Assembly: GCA_910589665.1 (NCBI GenBank)
Contig: CAJUTR010000001.1
Coordinates: 82,966 to 138,618, forward strand
Length of the DNA stretch: 55,653 bases
Source: an uncultured Eubacterium sp.
GTDB lineage: Bacteria; Bacillota; Clostridia; Lachnospirales; Lachnospiraceae
Direction of reading: 5' to 3'
The position numbers and the translations under genes are program-made. The notes beneath the pieces are model-generated. The model had not been told where the DNA came from, did no database searches, and was given only the letters and a program-made list of their open reading frames with translations. Of the stretch, positions 16,874 through 25,938 are shown piece by piece. The stretch's first letter is position 1. Every line of letters begins with the position of its first letter.

Positions 16874-17535
16874 GTTTTAAGCAACGAATTCTCAACAAAG
16901 AGAGTTGGGCTGCGTATCGAAAATCTTTGCGCTTCTCACTTCACTGTATTGTCCGTCCGTTTGACGGCTTTTGGGATCTGACACATGAAAAGAGAGGATC
17001 TCTGGCAGCTGCCAATACGTTGGTGGTTCTTGTTCTCCTAACCGTTTTGATCCGATTAGGCGGGACCAGTTTCGTATTCCTTCCGGTTCGCTGGAATGAC
17101 GTAAACCTTTTGATGCAGATCATGTCGTTTTTGCTTCCTTTTGTTGTATATTGTGTAGCAAACTGGTGTCTTACGACGCTGTTTGACGGAAAAGGTACGC
17201 TGAAAGACATATATATGGGTACAGCTTACGCAATGACGCCATATATTCTGATCCAGCTGCCGCTTGTGGTATTAAGTAACTTTGTAACAGAAGAAGAGGG
17301 TGCGTTTTATTTATACTTTGGCTATTTCTCATTTGTATGGTGCGGATTCCTGATCGTAGCCTCTGTCATGATGATCCATGACTTCCTTCTGGGAAAAGCG
17401 TTTCTTGCACTTGTTTTTTCCGGTGTGGGCATGCTGGTGATCGTGTTCCTTATGGTTCTCTTCTTCAGCTTGATCAGTGATGGTTTTGCATACTTCTATT
17501 CGTTGTATAAAGAAATCGTCTACCGATTCTATTAA
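16870..17535 (+). CDS. Yip1-family multi-span membrane protein
   Basis: This 221-residue protein has five hydrophobic spans (about 45-65, 75-105, 125-145, 148-172, 180-205) after a basic N-terminus containing 'RPFDGFWDLTHEKRGS', a pattern common to bacterial Yip1-domain proteins. Its ATG overlaps the stop of the NHL gene (ATGA) and GGAGGT lies nine bases upstream. Bacterial Yip1 proteins have no established function. The fixed position between NHL, large lipoprotein and importer genes suggests a role in the same envelope complex, which is inference. Confidence 0.78.
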   Translation: MSFKQRILNKESWAAYRKSLRFSLHCIVRPFDGFWDLTHEKRGSLAAANTLVVLVLLTVLIRLGGTSFVFLPVRWNDVNLLMQIMSFLLPFVVYCVANWCLTTLFDGKGTLKDIYMGTAYAMTPYILIQLPLVVLSNFVTEEEGAFYLYFGYFSFVWCGFLIVASVMMIHDFLLGKAFLALVFSGVGMLVIVFLMVLFFSLISDGFAYFYSLYKEIVYRFY

Positions 17536-17558
17536 ATGGAAGGAGGTTGATGTTCAGA

Positions 17559-20135
17559 ATGAAAAAGAAATGGTATTTACTCTTAGCCGCTGTCGTGACA
17601 TCCTTTGCATTGGTAGGATGCGGAGACTCCTCATCCGGTTATAAGGAACTTACTTCCTATACGAATGAGGACAGCCAGACAGTGACGATCCAGAACAACG
17701 ATCTGGAGCTGACGGTGGATAAAGATTCTACGGCTTTTGTGTTAAAGAACAAGGCTGAAAACAAGGTGTATATGTCGAATCCTTCACATGAGGATGTTGA
17801 AAAATACGCGAAGGCTACGGGCCAGCTCAAAGATATACTGAATTCGACGATGATGCTGACCTATTCGAACAGCACGGATACACAAAAAGAGATCAACAAT
17901 TATAGTGAATCGATCGTAGATGGGAACTACGCCATCGAAAAAGTGAGCGATGAGCAGGTTGACGTTCATTACACGATCGGTGATATCGAAAAGCTGTTTG
18001 TTTGTCCACTTGTCATAAAGGAATCGAGGATGAACGAGTTGCTCGAACAGATGTCTGAATCCGATCAGAAAGCGATCAAGCGTAATTATGTCTATTATAA
18101 GTACGAAGAGCTGGAAGAGGCGGACGATGAAATGGAGCTCCAGCTGGCGCTCGAAAAGTTCCCAGATCTGAAAGAAGAGCCGGTCTACTATCTGACAGAG
18201 AAGATCACGGACTCAAAAGCAAAAAATCTGGAACGGGTGTTTGCAAAGGTAGGATATACCGAGGAAGACCGCAACAAGGACAGTGAGCCATATAATGTGT
18301 CCCGAAACAGCGGTAAACCGATCTTCGATATTACGATCCAGTACATTTTGGAAGGAGACGATCTCGTCGTAAAAGTTCCGATGGATCAGATCCAGTACAA
18401 TCCGGATTACCCGATCGTAGAACTTTCCATCCTTCCGTATATGGGAGCTGCGAATACCGAGGAAAAAGGATTTGTCCTTGTTCCGGATGGTACCGGAGGG
18501 ATCATTAACTTCAATAACGGCAAGACCGGTCAGCAGACCTATTTGAGTGAAATGTACGGATGGGATTACGGGATCAGCCGTGATTCTGTAGTCGATGAGA
18601 CGAAAGCCAACTTCCCGCTGTTTGCGGTTGCGAATGAGACGACAGGGAATTCCTTCCTCTGTATTTCCGAAGAGGGAAGTGCTTATTCCAGCGTGAAGGC
18701 CGACATTGCGGGTAAAGAAAACGGTTATAACTATGGACGTTTTACCTATAAAATGATTCATGGTGAGGATATGGATATTTCGGCGAAGTCAGATACGACC
18801 GTTCGTTCTTACGAGACAGAACTGCCAAAGGAAAATCTGACACAGAGATATGTGTTTACGGATAAGATGGATTATGTCGGTCTCGCTACGGATTATCGTC
18901 AGTATTTGATGGACCGCTATCCGGAACTGACGAAGAAGGAAGATAAGACAGTACCGATGGCGGTAGAGATGATCGGGGCCGTGGACAATACCGAGCACAT
19001 ACTCGGATATCCGGTTACCCGCTCGCTGGCGCTGACGACATATTCAGAGGCACAGGATATTTTGAAACAGCTCAAAGGAGCCGGGGTCGAAAATCTGAGT
19101 GCGAAATATACTGGTTGGTTCAATACCGGTGTGAACCAGCAGTCGCCGGCCAAGGTCAATCTCGTAGGCAGGCTCGGCGGTAAGTCCGATCTGAAGAGCC
19201 TTACGGCATATGCCTCCGGTACAGGCGGACTTGATCTGTTTATGAACGCGAAGTTCATGTATGTGACGAAGGATAAATTAGGAGATGGGTTTGGCGTGAA
19301 CCGCGACGCGGCGAAGTTTGTCAGCCGTGAGATCTGTGAGCTTTACACGCTTGATCCGATCATTTATCAGACAAATGAGGAATATACACTCTGTGAACTG
19401 TATTATCTCGTGAAGCCGTCGTATACGATCGCTAACGTGGATAAGTATTTGGATTCCATTTCCAATTACGGGGTTCGCAACATCGGATTTGAGGATGTCG
19501 GAAATACGCTTGCTGGCGATTACAATCCGAAAGACAAAGTTTCGAGGGAAGCTTCCATGAATATGCAGGTGGATAAGCTGAAATCCCTGAAAGAGAGCGG
19601 CAGTCTCGTTATGACAACGAGCGGTAATCAGTATGTGGTTCCGTATTCGGATTATGTGACGGATGTCAACATTGATCCAAAGGCGGTAAACATCATCGAT
19701 GAGTCGGTTCCGTTTTATGCGATCGCCCTTCACGGACTTGTCAATTTCTCGGGCAGCGCGATCAACCTTTCCGAAGATGAGACGGATATGATACTGAAGT
19801 CGGCAGAGACGGGTGCAGGTCTGTATTATACGTTTATGAACGCTTCGACGAGCGTGCTTCAGGATACGGATTATACGCAGTTTTACGCCTGCAGCTTTAT
19901 GGATTGGAAAGATTCGGCGATCGAGCTTTACAACCGCTTTAATACAGAACTCGGCGATGTATACAGCCAGTTTATTTCTTCGCATGAGAAACTGGCGAAC
20001 GGAGTTTATAAGACAACATATGAAAGCGGAAAAACGGTACTCGTTAATTATAATTATGCCGATTATGATTACAATGGGACGACCGTTCCGAAGAGAGAGT
20101 TTGTCACATTGAAACAGGAGGTGGACAATAAATGA
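17559..20135 (+). CDS. Large lipoprotein, DUF5696-like, in the importer operon
   Basis: This 858-residue protein has a lipoprotein signal ending in 'FALVGC' (Cys21), so it is anchored outside the membrane. The N-terminal ~250 residues are strand-rich. The middle and C-terminal parts (about 300-850) contain stretches resembling a glycosidase-like TIM barrel ('PDGTGGIINFNNGK', 'YVGLATDYRQYLMDRYPEL', 'GYPVTRSLALTTYSEAQ', 'YTGWFNTGVNQQ'). I recall this layout from DUF5696 proteins found beside Yip1 and sugar permease genes, but the assignment is from memory. Enzyme activity is possible but unproven. Start: AGGAGG is 12 bases before this ATG, like the long spacing in neighbouring genes; another ATG at 17550 is too close. 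The stop overlaps the next permease by four bases. Confidence 0.78.
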   Translation: MKKKWYLLLAAVVTSFALVGCGDSSSGYKELTSYTNEDSQTVTIQNNDLELTVDKDSTAFVLKNKAENKVYMSNPSHEDVEKYAKATGQLKDILNSTMMLTYSNSTDTQKEINNYSESIVDGNYAIEKVSDEQVDVHYTIGDIEKLFVCPLVIKESRMNELLEQMSESDQKAIKRNYVYYKYEELEEADDEMELQLALEKFPDLKEEPVYYLTEKITDSKAKNLERVFAKVGYTEEDRNKDSEPYNVSRNSGKPIFDITIQYILEGDDLVVKVPMDQIQYNPDYPIVELSILPYMGAANTEEKGFVLVPDGTGGIINFNNGKTGQQTYLSEMYGWDYGISRDSVVDETKANFPLFAVANETTGNSFLCISEEGSAYSSVKADIAGKENGYNYGRFTYKMIHGEDMDISAKSDTTVRSYETELPKENLTQRYVFTDKMDYVGLATDYRQYLMDRYPELTKKEDKTVPMAVEMIGAVDNTEHILGYPVTRSLALTTYSEAQDILKQLKGAGVENLSAKYTGWFNTGVNQQSPAKVNLVGRLGGKSDLKSLTAYASGTGGLDLFMNAKFMYVTKDKLGDGFGVNRDAAKFVSREICELYTLDPIIYQTNEEYTLCELYYLVKPSYTIANVDKYLDSISNYGVRNIGFEDVGNTLAGDYNPKDKVSREASMNMQVDKLKSLKESGSLVMTTSGNQYVVPYSDYVTDVNIDPKAVNIIDESVPFYAIALHGLVNFSGSAINLSEDETDMILKSAETGAGLYYTFMNASTSVLQDTDYTQFYACSFMDWKDSAIELYNRFNTELGDVYSQFISSHEKLANGVYKTTYESGKTVLVNYNYADYDYNGTTVPKREFVTLKQEVDNK

Positions 20136-21046
20136 AAAAGCAAAGGAAGAAAAAGACTCTGGCATTTAAAAATGCGGTAGCGGGATATTTGTTTATTGCT
20201 CCATTTATCCTGGGATTTATCCTGTTTATGGTTGTTCCGTTGGGACAGTCGCTGCTGATGACATTTAATGAGGTTGTCCCGATGTCAGATGGTACCGGGT
20301 TTTCGATGTCATGGGCGGGGATCAAGAACTATAAGGATGCTTTTACGGTAGATCCGGAATTTGTCCCCTTTCTGATCTCCGAGGTTACGACGATGCTCGT
20401 CAATACACCGGCGACGCTTATATTCAGCTTTTTCATCGCACTTTTGCTGAATCAGAATTTCAAAGGAAGAGGAGCGGTACGTGCGATCTTCTTCCTCCCG
20501 GTGATCCTTTCATCGGGCGTCATCGTCGGTGTGGAATATAACAATGCCCTGCTTCAGGACATGAAAGAGGTGATTGCGGACACGTCAAATGACGCCAGTA
20601 TCACTGGCGTACTCGAGAAGATCCTGGTCACGTCCGACAGCAGTCCGATTTCCATGATGTTCTGGTATGTGTTTGATATTATCAACAAAGTATATGACAT
20701 TGCGATTGCTTCTGGTATCCAGATCATCATGTTCCTTTCGGCGCTGCAGACGATTTCACCAAGCATGTTTGAAGCAGCTAAGATTGAGGGATGTACGGCA
20801 TGGGAAAGTTTTTGGAAGATCACGTTCCCAATGGTCAGCTCTATGATACTCGTAAACGTAGTATATACCGTAATCGATTTCTTCTTAAAGACGGACAATA
20901 CGGTCATGACGAAGATTTCCGAAGAGGTAGGAAAGTTGAATTATGGATTTAGTTCGGCGATGGCTTGGGTATACTTCTTATGCGTAATTGTTATCCTTGG
21001 TATTGTTTCGCTGATTATTTCTAAGAGGGTGTACTATTATGAATAA
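20132..21046 (+). CDS. Sugar ABC transporter permease, MalF/UgpA type (second pair)
   Basis: This 304-residue protein has six spans and EAA loop 'MFEAAKIEGCTAWESFWKIT' followed by 'FPMVSS'. A larger than usual external loop (about residues 135-185) contains an acidic/Ser-rich insertion ('VIADTSNDASITGVLEKI'). The ATG overlaps the lipoprotein stop (ATGA) with AGGAGGT upstream. With the next gene it forms a second channel, presumably for the binding lipoprotein at 22100. Confidence 0.93.
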   Translation: MKKQRKKKTLAFKNAVAGYLFIAPFILGFILFMVVPLGQSLLMTFNEVVPMSDGTGFSMSWAGIKNYKDAFTVDPEFVPFLISEVTTMLVNTPATLIFSFFIALLLNQNFKGRGAVRAIFFLPVILSSGVIVGVEYNNALLQDMKEVIADTSNDASITGVLEKILVTSDSSPISMMFWYVFDIINKVYDIAIASGIQIIMFLSALQTISPSMFEAAKIEGCTAWESFWKITFPMVSSMILVNVVYTVIDFFLKTDNTVMTKISEEVGKLNYGFSSAMAWVYFLCVIVILGIVSLIISKRVYYYE

Positions 21047-22037
21047 AAAGAAAAAATTGAAAACCTTTATCGAACGAAACAAAAAATCCAACGGGTACTT
21101 ATTGAGAAAGACATCTTTTAACGTTTTTTATAAGATTGTGCGTGCCGTCTTACTGTTTGGATTATGTTTCATGATTTTGCAGCCGTTGTTAAATAAAGTG
21201 TCCTTGAGTTTCATGGAAGAGCGGGATTTATATGATTCTACGATCGTTGCGATACCGCGGCATTTTACGACGGGCAACTATAAGATCGCTGCCTATCTGA
21301 TGAAGTATTGGCAGTCGCTGATGAATACAGCGTTGATCTCACTGTTAGTCAGTGTGCTTCAGATCATTTCTTGTACATTGGTGGGATATGGTTTTGCCAG
21401 ATACAAATTCCCGTTGAAGGGACTGTGGTTCGGAGCAGTGATCCTCGTGATCCTCGTACCTCCGTCTACGATCCAGTCATCGTTGTACTTGAATTTCTGT
21501 TACTTTGATATTTTTGGTATCTTTGCCCTGTTTAATGGCGGGAAGCCGTTAAACCTATTAAACTCAGCTACGCCGTATGCGCTCATGTGCTTGGGATGTA
21601 TGGGATTGAAGAGCGGTCTGTATATCTATATGATCCGCCAGTTCTTCCGCGGCATTCCAAAGGAGTTGGAAGAGGCAGCTTATGTCGATGGATGTGGAAA
21701 GGTGGCAACTTTTGTAAAGATCATGCTGCCGGACGCAAAGCCGATCATCACATCCTGTTTCCTGTTTGCATATGTGTGGCAGTGGACAGATTCGTTTTAT
21801 TCCAATCTGTTCCTGAGCCAGGAGTTTGCACTGCTGTCAAATAAGCTGGCGAATCTGGCGGGAGCGCTGGATAGTTACCTGGATGTGCGAGGCATTGCGA
21901 AAAAGGCGACCACAGCCTATTCGCAGGGGATGATCGCCACGGGTACACTGATGGTCATCATACCGCTTATCATATTGTATCTGTTTGCACAAAAAGGATT
22001 TGTGGAGAGTTTGAGCCAGAGTGGTATTAAGATGTAG
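21039..22037 (+). CDS. Sugar ABC transporter permease, MalG/UgpE type (second pair)
   Basis: This 332-residue protein has six spans and the EAA loop 'LEEAAYVDGCGKVATFVKIM' followed by 'LPDAKP'. The N-terminus is extended by about 35 basic, Lys-rich residues compared with typical MalG proteins. Its start lies inside the preceding gene (8-bp overlap), indicating coupled translation. A hairpin but no clear terminator separates it from the binding lipoprotein that follows. Confidence 0.93.
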   Translation: MNKKKKLKTFIERNKKSNGYLLRKTSFNVFYKIVRAVLLFGLCFMILQPLLNKVSLSFMEERDLYDSTIVAIPRHFTTGNYKIAAYLMKYWQSLMNTALISLLVSVLQIISCTLVGYGFARYKFPLKGLWFGAVILVILVPPSTIQSSLYLNFCYFDIFGIFALFNGGKPLNLLNSATPYALMCLGCMGLKSGLYIYMIRQFFRGIPKELEEAAYVDGCGKVATFVKIMLPDAKPIITSCFLFAYVWQWTDSFYSNLFLSQEFALLSNKLANLAGALDSYLDVRGIAKKATTAYSQGMIATGTLMVIIPLIILYLFAQKGFVESLSQSGIKM

Positions 22038-22039
22038 TT

Positions 22040-22070
22040 ATCGCCCTGCCTGTTTGGGCAGGGTGTAACG
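22040..22070 (+). promoter_or_regulatory. Intercistronic hairpin before the second binding protein
   Basis: CCCTGCC (22044-22050) pairs with GGCAGGG (22057-22063) with loop TGTTTG. It is followed only by an A-rich stretch and the next ribosome site. Such hairpins often protect or shift the level of a downstream binding-protein mRNA; a partial terminator is less likely because no T run follows. Confidence 0.55.
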
Positions 22071-22099
22071 ATAAAAAAATAAAGGAGGTTAAAAAAATT

Positions 22100-23548
22100 A
22101 TGAGATTGAGCACAAAAAAATTGATTGCCATGGGTCTTGCAGTTGTATTGACTGTTGGTTCTCTAACTGGATGTGGTGGGGATACACCGGAGTCAGGTAA
22201 TGATGATGCAAACGCGAACGCAACTGCAGCGCCAAGTGGTGATGATGGACAGGGAAGTTCAACGGGCAAGAAAACGTTTGATGATCTGGGAGGTATGACG
22301 ATCACGATCGGTGACTGGTATACTTCTGAGGAGGTAGGAGAGTCGGATTATGCAAAGGCGACAGAGGACTACCGGAAAGAGATCCAGGAGAAGTACAACT
22401 TCAACATTGCCCGTAAGACGATGTATTCCTATACGGATCAGCAGGAGACATACGTAAATGGTGTTATGTCTAACAGTCCGAGCTGTCAGTTGTTCTATCT
22501 GTATCAGGAGTTCGTTTCAGATCCGCTCATGAAAGGTCTGATGTACAATCTGAAAGATCTTCCGGAACTGGATTTCACAGAAGAAAAATGGAATCCGACC
22601 GTAACGGAAATTATGAGCATCGGTAATGGAATCTGGGGTATGAATCCGGAGTCCGAGCCTCGTGGAGGAGTGTTCTTTAATAAGCGTATGTTGAAAGAAG
22701 CAGGCATCCCGGAAGACGAGCCATATGATCTTCAGGCGAGCCGCGAGTGGACATGGAGCAAGTTTGAAGAGTATTGTAAGAAACTTACGATCGACGCAGA
22801 TGGCGACGGTAAAACGGACCGCTATGCACTTGCCAGCTTCTCGAAGTACTATCTTCCGATGTGTGCTGCGAACAACAATGCAACGTTTGTATCACGTAAC
22901 GACAAGGGCGAGTATGAGAACGCAACGGGAACAACAGAATTCCTTGAGGCTATGAACTGGGGTATGGATATTTACGACAAAGGTTATATCATGCCGAAAC
23001 CGGATGGAGCTGCATGGGATTGGTATAAAGCTGCTTTCCGTGACGGCGAAGTTGCGATGCAGACGGCAGAGGTTTATGAGATCAACGCATTTGCAAATAT
23101 GGAAGACGACTGGGGATTTGTTATGTTCCCATACAATGAAAAAGTTGAGGGAGCGACAAACAAGACGACGCCGAACGACAACATCATTGTAATGCCGAGC
23201 TGCTTTGATCAGGATACCGCAGAGAAGATTGCTTTTGCTTATGACCTGTACACAGAGGCAACTCCTGGCTATGAGTTAGATGATGCTTGGAAAGAGACAT
23301 ACTATGATCAGTTCAAGGATGAGCGTGCAGTAGATGAGACACTTCAGATGATGACAGAAGTAGAACATAAGCAGACATCTTTCCTGCCAATGATCAGTGA
23401 CTTGGATTATGGCGATTTCTGTTATTCTGTATATGCAGGTGCGAAAAAACCTCAGCAGCAGATAGAAGCCATTTCCTCAAAATGGGACAGCAAGATTAGT
23501 GATATGAATAAGAAATATGCAAACTTTGCTGCTTCTCATTCAAAATAA
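22100..23548 (+). CDS. Extracellular solute-binding lipoprotein (family 1) of the second importer
   Basis: This 482-residue protein has a lipoprotein signal 'VLTVGSLTGC' (Cys25) and an acidic, Ala-rich linker (about 26-60). A sugar-binding-protein fold follows, with 'NGIWGMNPESEPRGGVFFNKRML' hinge-type sequence, 'EWTWSKFEEYCKKLT', and 'PNDNIIVMPSCF'. AAAGGAGG lies 11 bases before the ATG. Spacing and orientation tie it to the permeases 20132-22037. Unlike the first binding protein of the locus it has normal size and lipid anchoring. The ligand is not predictable from sequence; aldouronic or xylo-oligosaccharides fit the neighbouring enzymes. Confidence 0.9.
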   Translation: MRLSTKKLIAMGLAVVLTVGSLTGCGGDTPESGNDDANANATAAPSGDDGQGSSTGKKTFDDLGGMTITIGDWYTSEEVGESDYAKATEDYRKEIQEKYNFNIARKTMYSYTDQQETYVNGVMSNSPSCQLFYLYQEFVSDPLMKGLMYNLKDLPELDFTEEKWNPTVTEIMSIGNGIWGMNPESEPRGGVFFNKRMLKEAGIPEDEPYDLQASREWTWSKFEEYCKKLTIDADGDGKTDRYALASFSKYYLPMCAANNNATFVSRNDKGEYENATGTTEFLEAMNWGMDIYDKGYIMPKPDGAAWDWYKAAFRDGEVAMQTAEVYEINAFANMEDDWGFVMFPYNEKVEGATNKTTPNDNIIVMPSCFDQDTAEKIAFAYDLYTEATPGYELDDAWKETYYDQFKDERAVDETLQMMTEVEHKQTSFLPMISDLDYGDFCYSVYAGAKKPQQQIEAISSKWDSKISDMNKKYANFAASHSK

Positions 23549-23587
23549 TTCATTGTTCATTCAATGGATGATGGAGTAGTGTGACAT

Positions 23588-23636
23588 GGGGCTGTTCAGA
23601 ATAAACGATACGTTTGTTTTGTTCAGCCCTGTTTTC
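23588..23636 (+). terminator. Possible weak terminator between binding protein and GH3 gene
   Basis: An imperfect 19-bp stem (23588-23606 with 23611-23629; GGGCTG at the base and AAACG/CGTTT near the loop) is followed by GTTTTC. The mismatches and short T tract suggest partial termination, which would lower expression of the downstream enzymes relative to the binding protein. Confidence 0.5.
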
Positions 23637-23686
23637 AGTGAAACGGATAGTGATGTGCGTATGTATGCACAGGAACGGAGGACGGA

Positions 23687-25825
23687 ATGAAGACGTTTGA
23701 AGAGAGAGCGGAGGCCCTTGTCGCCGATATGACACTGGAAGAGAAAGTGTACCAGACACTTCACGGGGCGCCAGCGATAGACAGACTGGGTGTGAAGGCC
23801 TATAATTACTGGAACGAAGCCCTTCACGGCGTAGCGAGAGCGGGTACGGCGACCGTGTTCCCGCAGGCGATCGGTCTGGCTGCTGCGTTTGATGAGGATT
23901 TAATGGAGGAGATTGCGGAGGCGGTTTCCGACGAAGGCCGCGCGAAGTTTAATGTGCAGCAAAAGTACGGCGATTATGACATTTACAAAGGACTTACGTT
24001 CTGGTCGCCCAATGTAAATATTTTTCGCGATCCGAGATGGGGCCGAGGCCATGAAACGTTTGGAGAGGATCCGTACCTGACTTCGAGACTGGGTGTCAGA
24101 TTTATTGAGGGAATGCAGGGGAACGACGATACGTATATGAAGGTCGCTGCCTGCGCAAAGCACTTTGCTGTGCATTCCGGTCCGGAGGACGAGCGACACA
24201 GTTTCAATGCGGTTGTGAGTGAACAGGATCTGCGGGAAACATATCTGCCCGCCTTTAAGGCATGTGTCAAAGAGGCTGGCGTGGAAGTCGTTATGGGAGC
24301 GTATAACCGCACGAACGACGAGCCTTGCTGCGGCAGCAAACGGCTGCTCGAGGACATCCTGCGCGGCGAGTGGCAGTTCAAAGGGCATGTTACATCAGAC
24401 TGCTGGGCGATCAAAGATTTTCATGAATACCACATGGTTACATCTACTCCTGTCGAAAGCGTCGCGTTGGCGATGAACCGGGGGTGTGACCTGAACTGCG
24501 GTAACATTTATGGCAACCTGTTAAAGGCGGTGGAAGACGGTCTGGTCGAGGAGGAGACGATCACCCGTGCGGTGGTGCGTCTGATCACGACTCGTATGAA
24601 ACTCGGCTTGTTTGACCCGCAGGAACAAGTGCCGTTTAGCGCCATTGATTACGGGGTGGTTGATTGTGAGAAGCACAGAAAACTGAACGAGAGGGCGGCA
24701 AAAAAGAGCGCAGTCCTTTTGAAAAATGAAAATGCGACGCTGCCTTTGGACAAATCGGCAGTTCAGACGATCGGCGTCATCGGGCCGAATGCGAACAACC
24801 GGAAAGCACTTGTCGGAAACTACGAAGGAACAGCGGCCGAATACATAACGATTTTGGAAGGGATCCAGGCATATGTCGGCGATGAGGTACGCGTGCTGTA
24901 CTCCGAGGGATGTCATTTGTGCAAAGACCGGATTCAGGGACTGTCGAAGGGAAATGACCGGATGTCGGAAGTCCGTGCGGTTGCGGACGCGTCGGATGTC
25001 ATTGTTGCCTGCATGGGACTGGATGCCAGCTTAGAGGGCGAAGAGGGAGACGAAGGAAATGAATTTGCCAGCGGCGACAAGCCGGGACTGAATCTGCCGG
25101 GACTTCAGGAAGAGGTGCTGAAAGAACTGGTGAAATCCGGAAAGCCGGTCGTTCTCGTTCTGTTATCAGGAAGCGCGCTGGCCGTACCGTTTGCGGATGA
25201 GCACATTCCAGCGATCCTGCAGGGATGGTATCCGGGAGCGAGAGGCGGTAAAGCGATCGCGGATATTCTCTTTGGGGAAGCTTCACCGGAGGGTAAACTG
25301 CCAGTAACTTTCTACCGCACGACAGAGGAACTTCCGGATTTCAGGGACTATTCCATGAAAAACCGCACATACCGTTATATGAAGCAGGAGGCGTTGTATC
25401 CGTTCGGGTACGGACTGAGTTATACGGACTTTGACATGACGGGGACAGAACTTTCTTCCGAGACGATCGGGAAAGGCGGCCAGATCACGGTCTCGGCTTC
25501 TGTGAAAAATACAGGAAAAATGGAAGGGGCGGAGACGGTACAGGTGTACATCCATGCCTGTATGGAAGATGCGCCGAATTATCAGTTAAAAGCGTTGAAA
25601 AAAATAACGCTGAAACCGGGAGAAGAGCAGACGGTGAGCCTGACGCTGACGGATAAAGATTTCGGCCTGTATAACGAGGACGGCGAGAAGGTTCTAAACG
25701 CTTGCGACTATGAGGTGTATGTCGGCACGAGCCAGCCGGATCCGCGGAGTGCAGAGCTTCTAGGGAGGAAACCGGTGAAGCATATGGTCAGACATGAAGG
25801 CGAGCCGGCGGTTCTGCCAGAGTGA
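23687..25825 (+). CDS. Glycoside hydrolase family 3 (beta-xylosidase / beta-glucosidase)
   Basis: This 712-residue protein has the full GH3 plan without signal peptide, so it acts in the cytoplasm. The N-terminal barrel has 'NEALHGVARAG', 'FSPNVN'-type 'WSPNVNIFRDPRWGRGHETFGEDP', 'CAKHFAVHSGPE' and the nucleophile Asp238 in 'VTSDCWAI'. The alpha/beta sandwich domain (about 345-560, 'IGVIGPNANNRKALVGNY', 'GEEGDEGNEFASGDKPGLNLP') and a C-terminal Fn3-like domain (about 590-690) follow. 'NEALHGV' and 'RDPRWGRG.ETFGEDP' are typical of xylan-active members, which fits the context with GH67 and GH43. Activity on xylo-oligosaccharides is inferred. Confidence 0.93.
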   Translation: MKTFEERAEALVADMTLEEKVYQTLHGAPAIDRLGVKAYNYWNEALHGVARAGTATVFPQAIGLAAAFDEDLMEEIAEAVSDEGRAKFNVQQKYGDYDIYKGLTFWSPNVNIFRDPRWGRGHETFGEDPYLTSRLGVRFIEGMQGNDDTYMKVAACAKHFAVHSGPEDERHSFNAVVSEQDLRETYLPAFKACVKEAGVEVVMGAYNRTNDEPCCGSKRLLEDILRGEWQFKGHVTSDCWAIKDFHEYHMVTSTPVESVALAMNRGCDLNCGNIYGNLLKAVEDGLVEEETITRAVVRLITTRMKLGLFDPQEQVPFSAIDYGVVDCEKHRKLNERAAKKSAVLLKNENATLPLDKSAVQTIGVIGPNANNRKALVGNYEGTAAEYITILEGIQAYVGDEVRVLYSEGCHLCKDRIQGLSKGNDRMSEVRAVADASDVIVACMGLDASLEGEEGDEGNEFASGDKPGLNLPGLQEEVLKELVKSGKPVVLVLLSGSALAVPFADEHIPAILQGWYPGARGGKAIADILFGEASPEGKLPVTFYRTTEELPDFRDYSMKNRTYRYMKQEALYPFGYGLSYTDFDMTGTELSSETIGKGGQITVSASVKNTGKMEGAETVQVYIHACMEDAPNYQLKALKKITLKPGEEQTVSLTLTDKDFGLYNEDGEKVLNACDYEVYVGTSQPDPRSAELLGRKPVKHMVRHEGEPAVLPE

Positions 25826-25938
25826 TGTGAAAGTGAGACATTTCATCAGCCGGAGTGATCCAGGGGCGAAGTGTTTGGAATGACGGCAGATCGATCCGAG
25901 GAGGAACCAGCTTGATTGCCGGGAAAATGGGGGAAATC

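Noticed and set aside
19278..20165. Long open frame on the minus strand opposite the DUF5696-like gene
   Set aside because: It mirrors the codon pattern of the plus-strand gene, lacks a ribosome site and shows no recognisable protein features.
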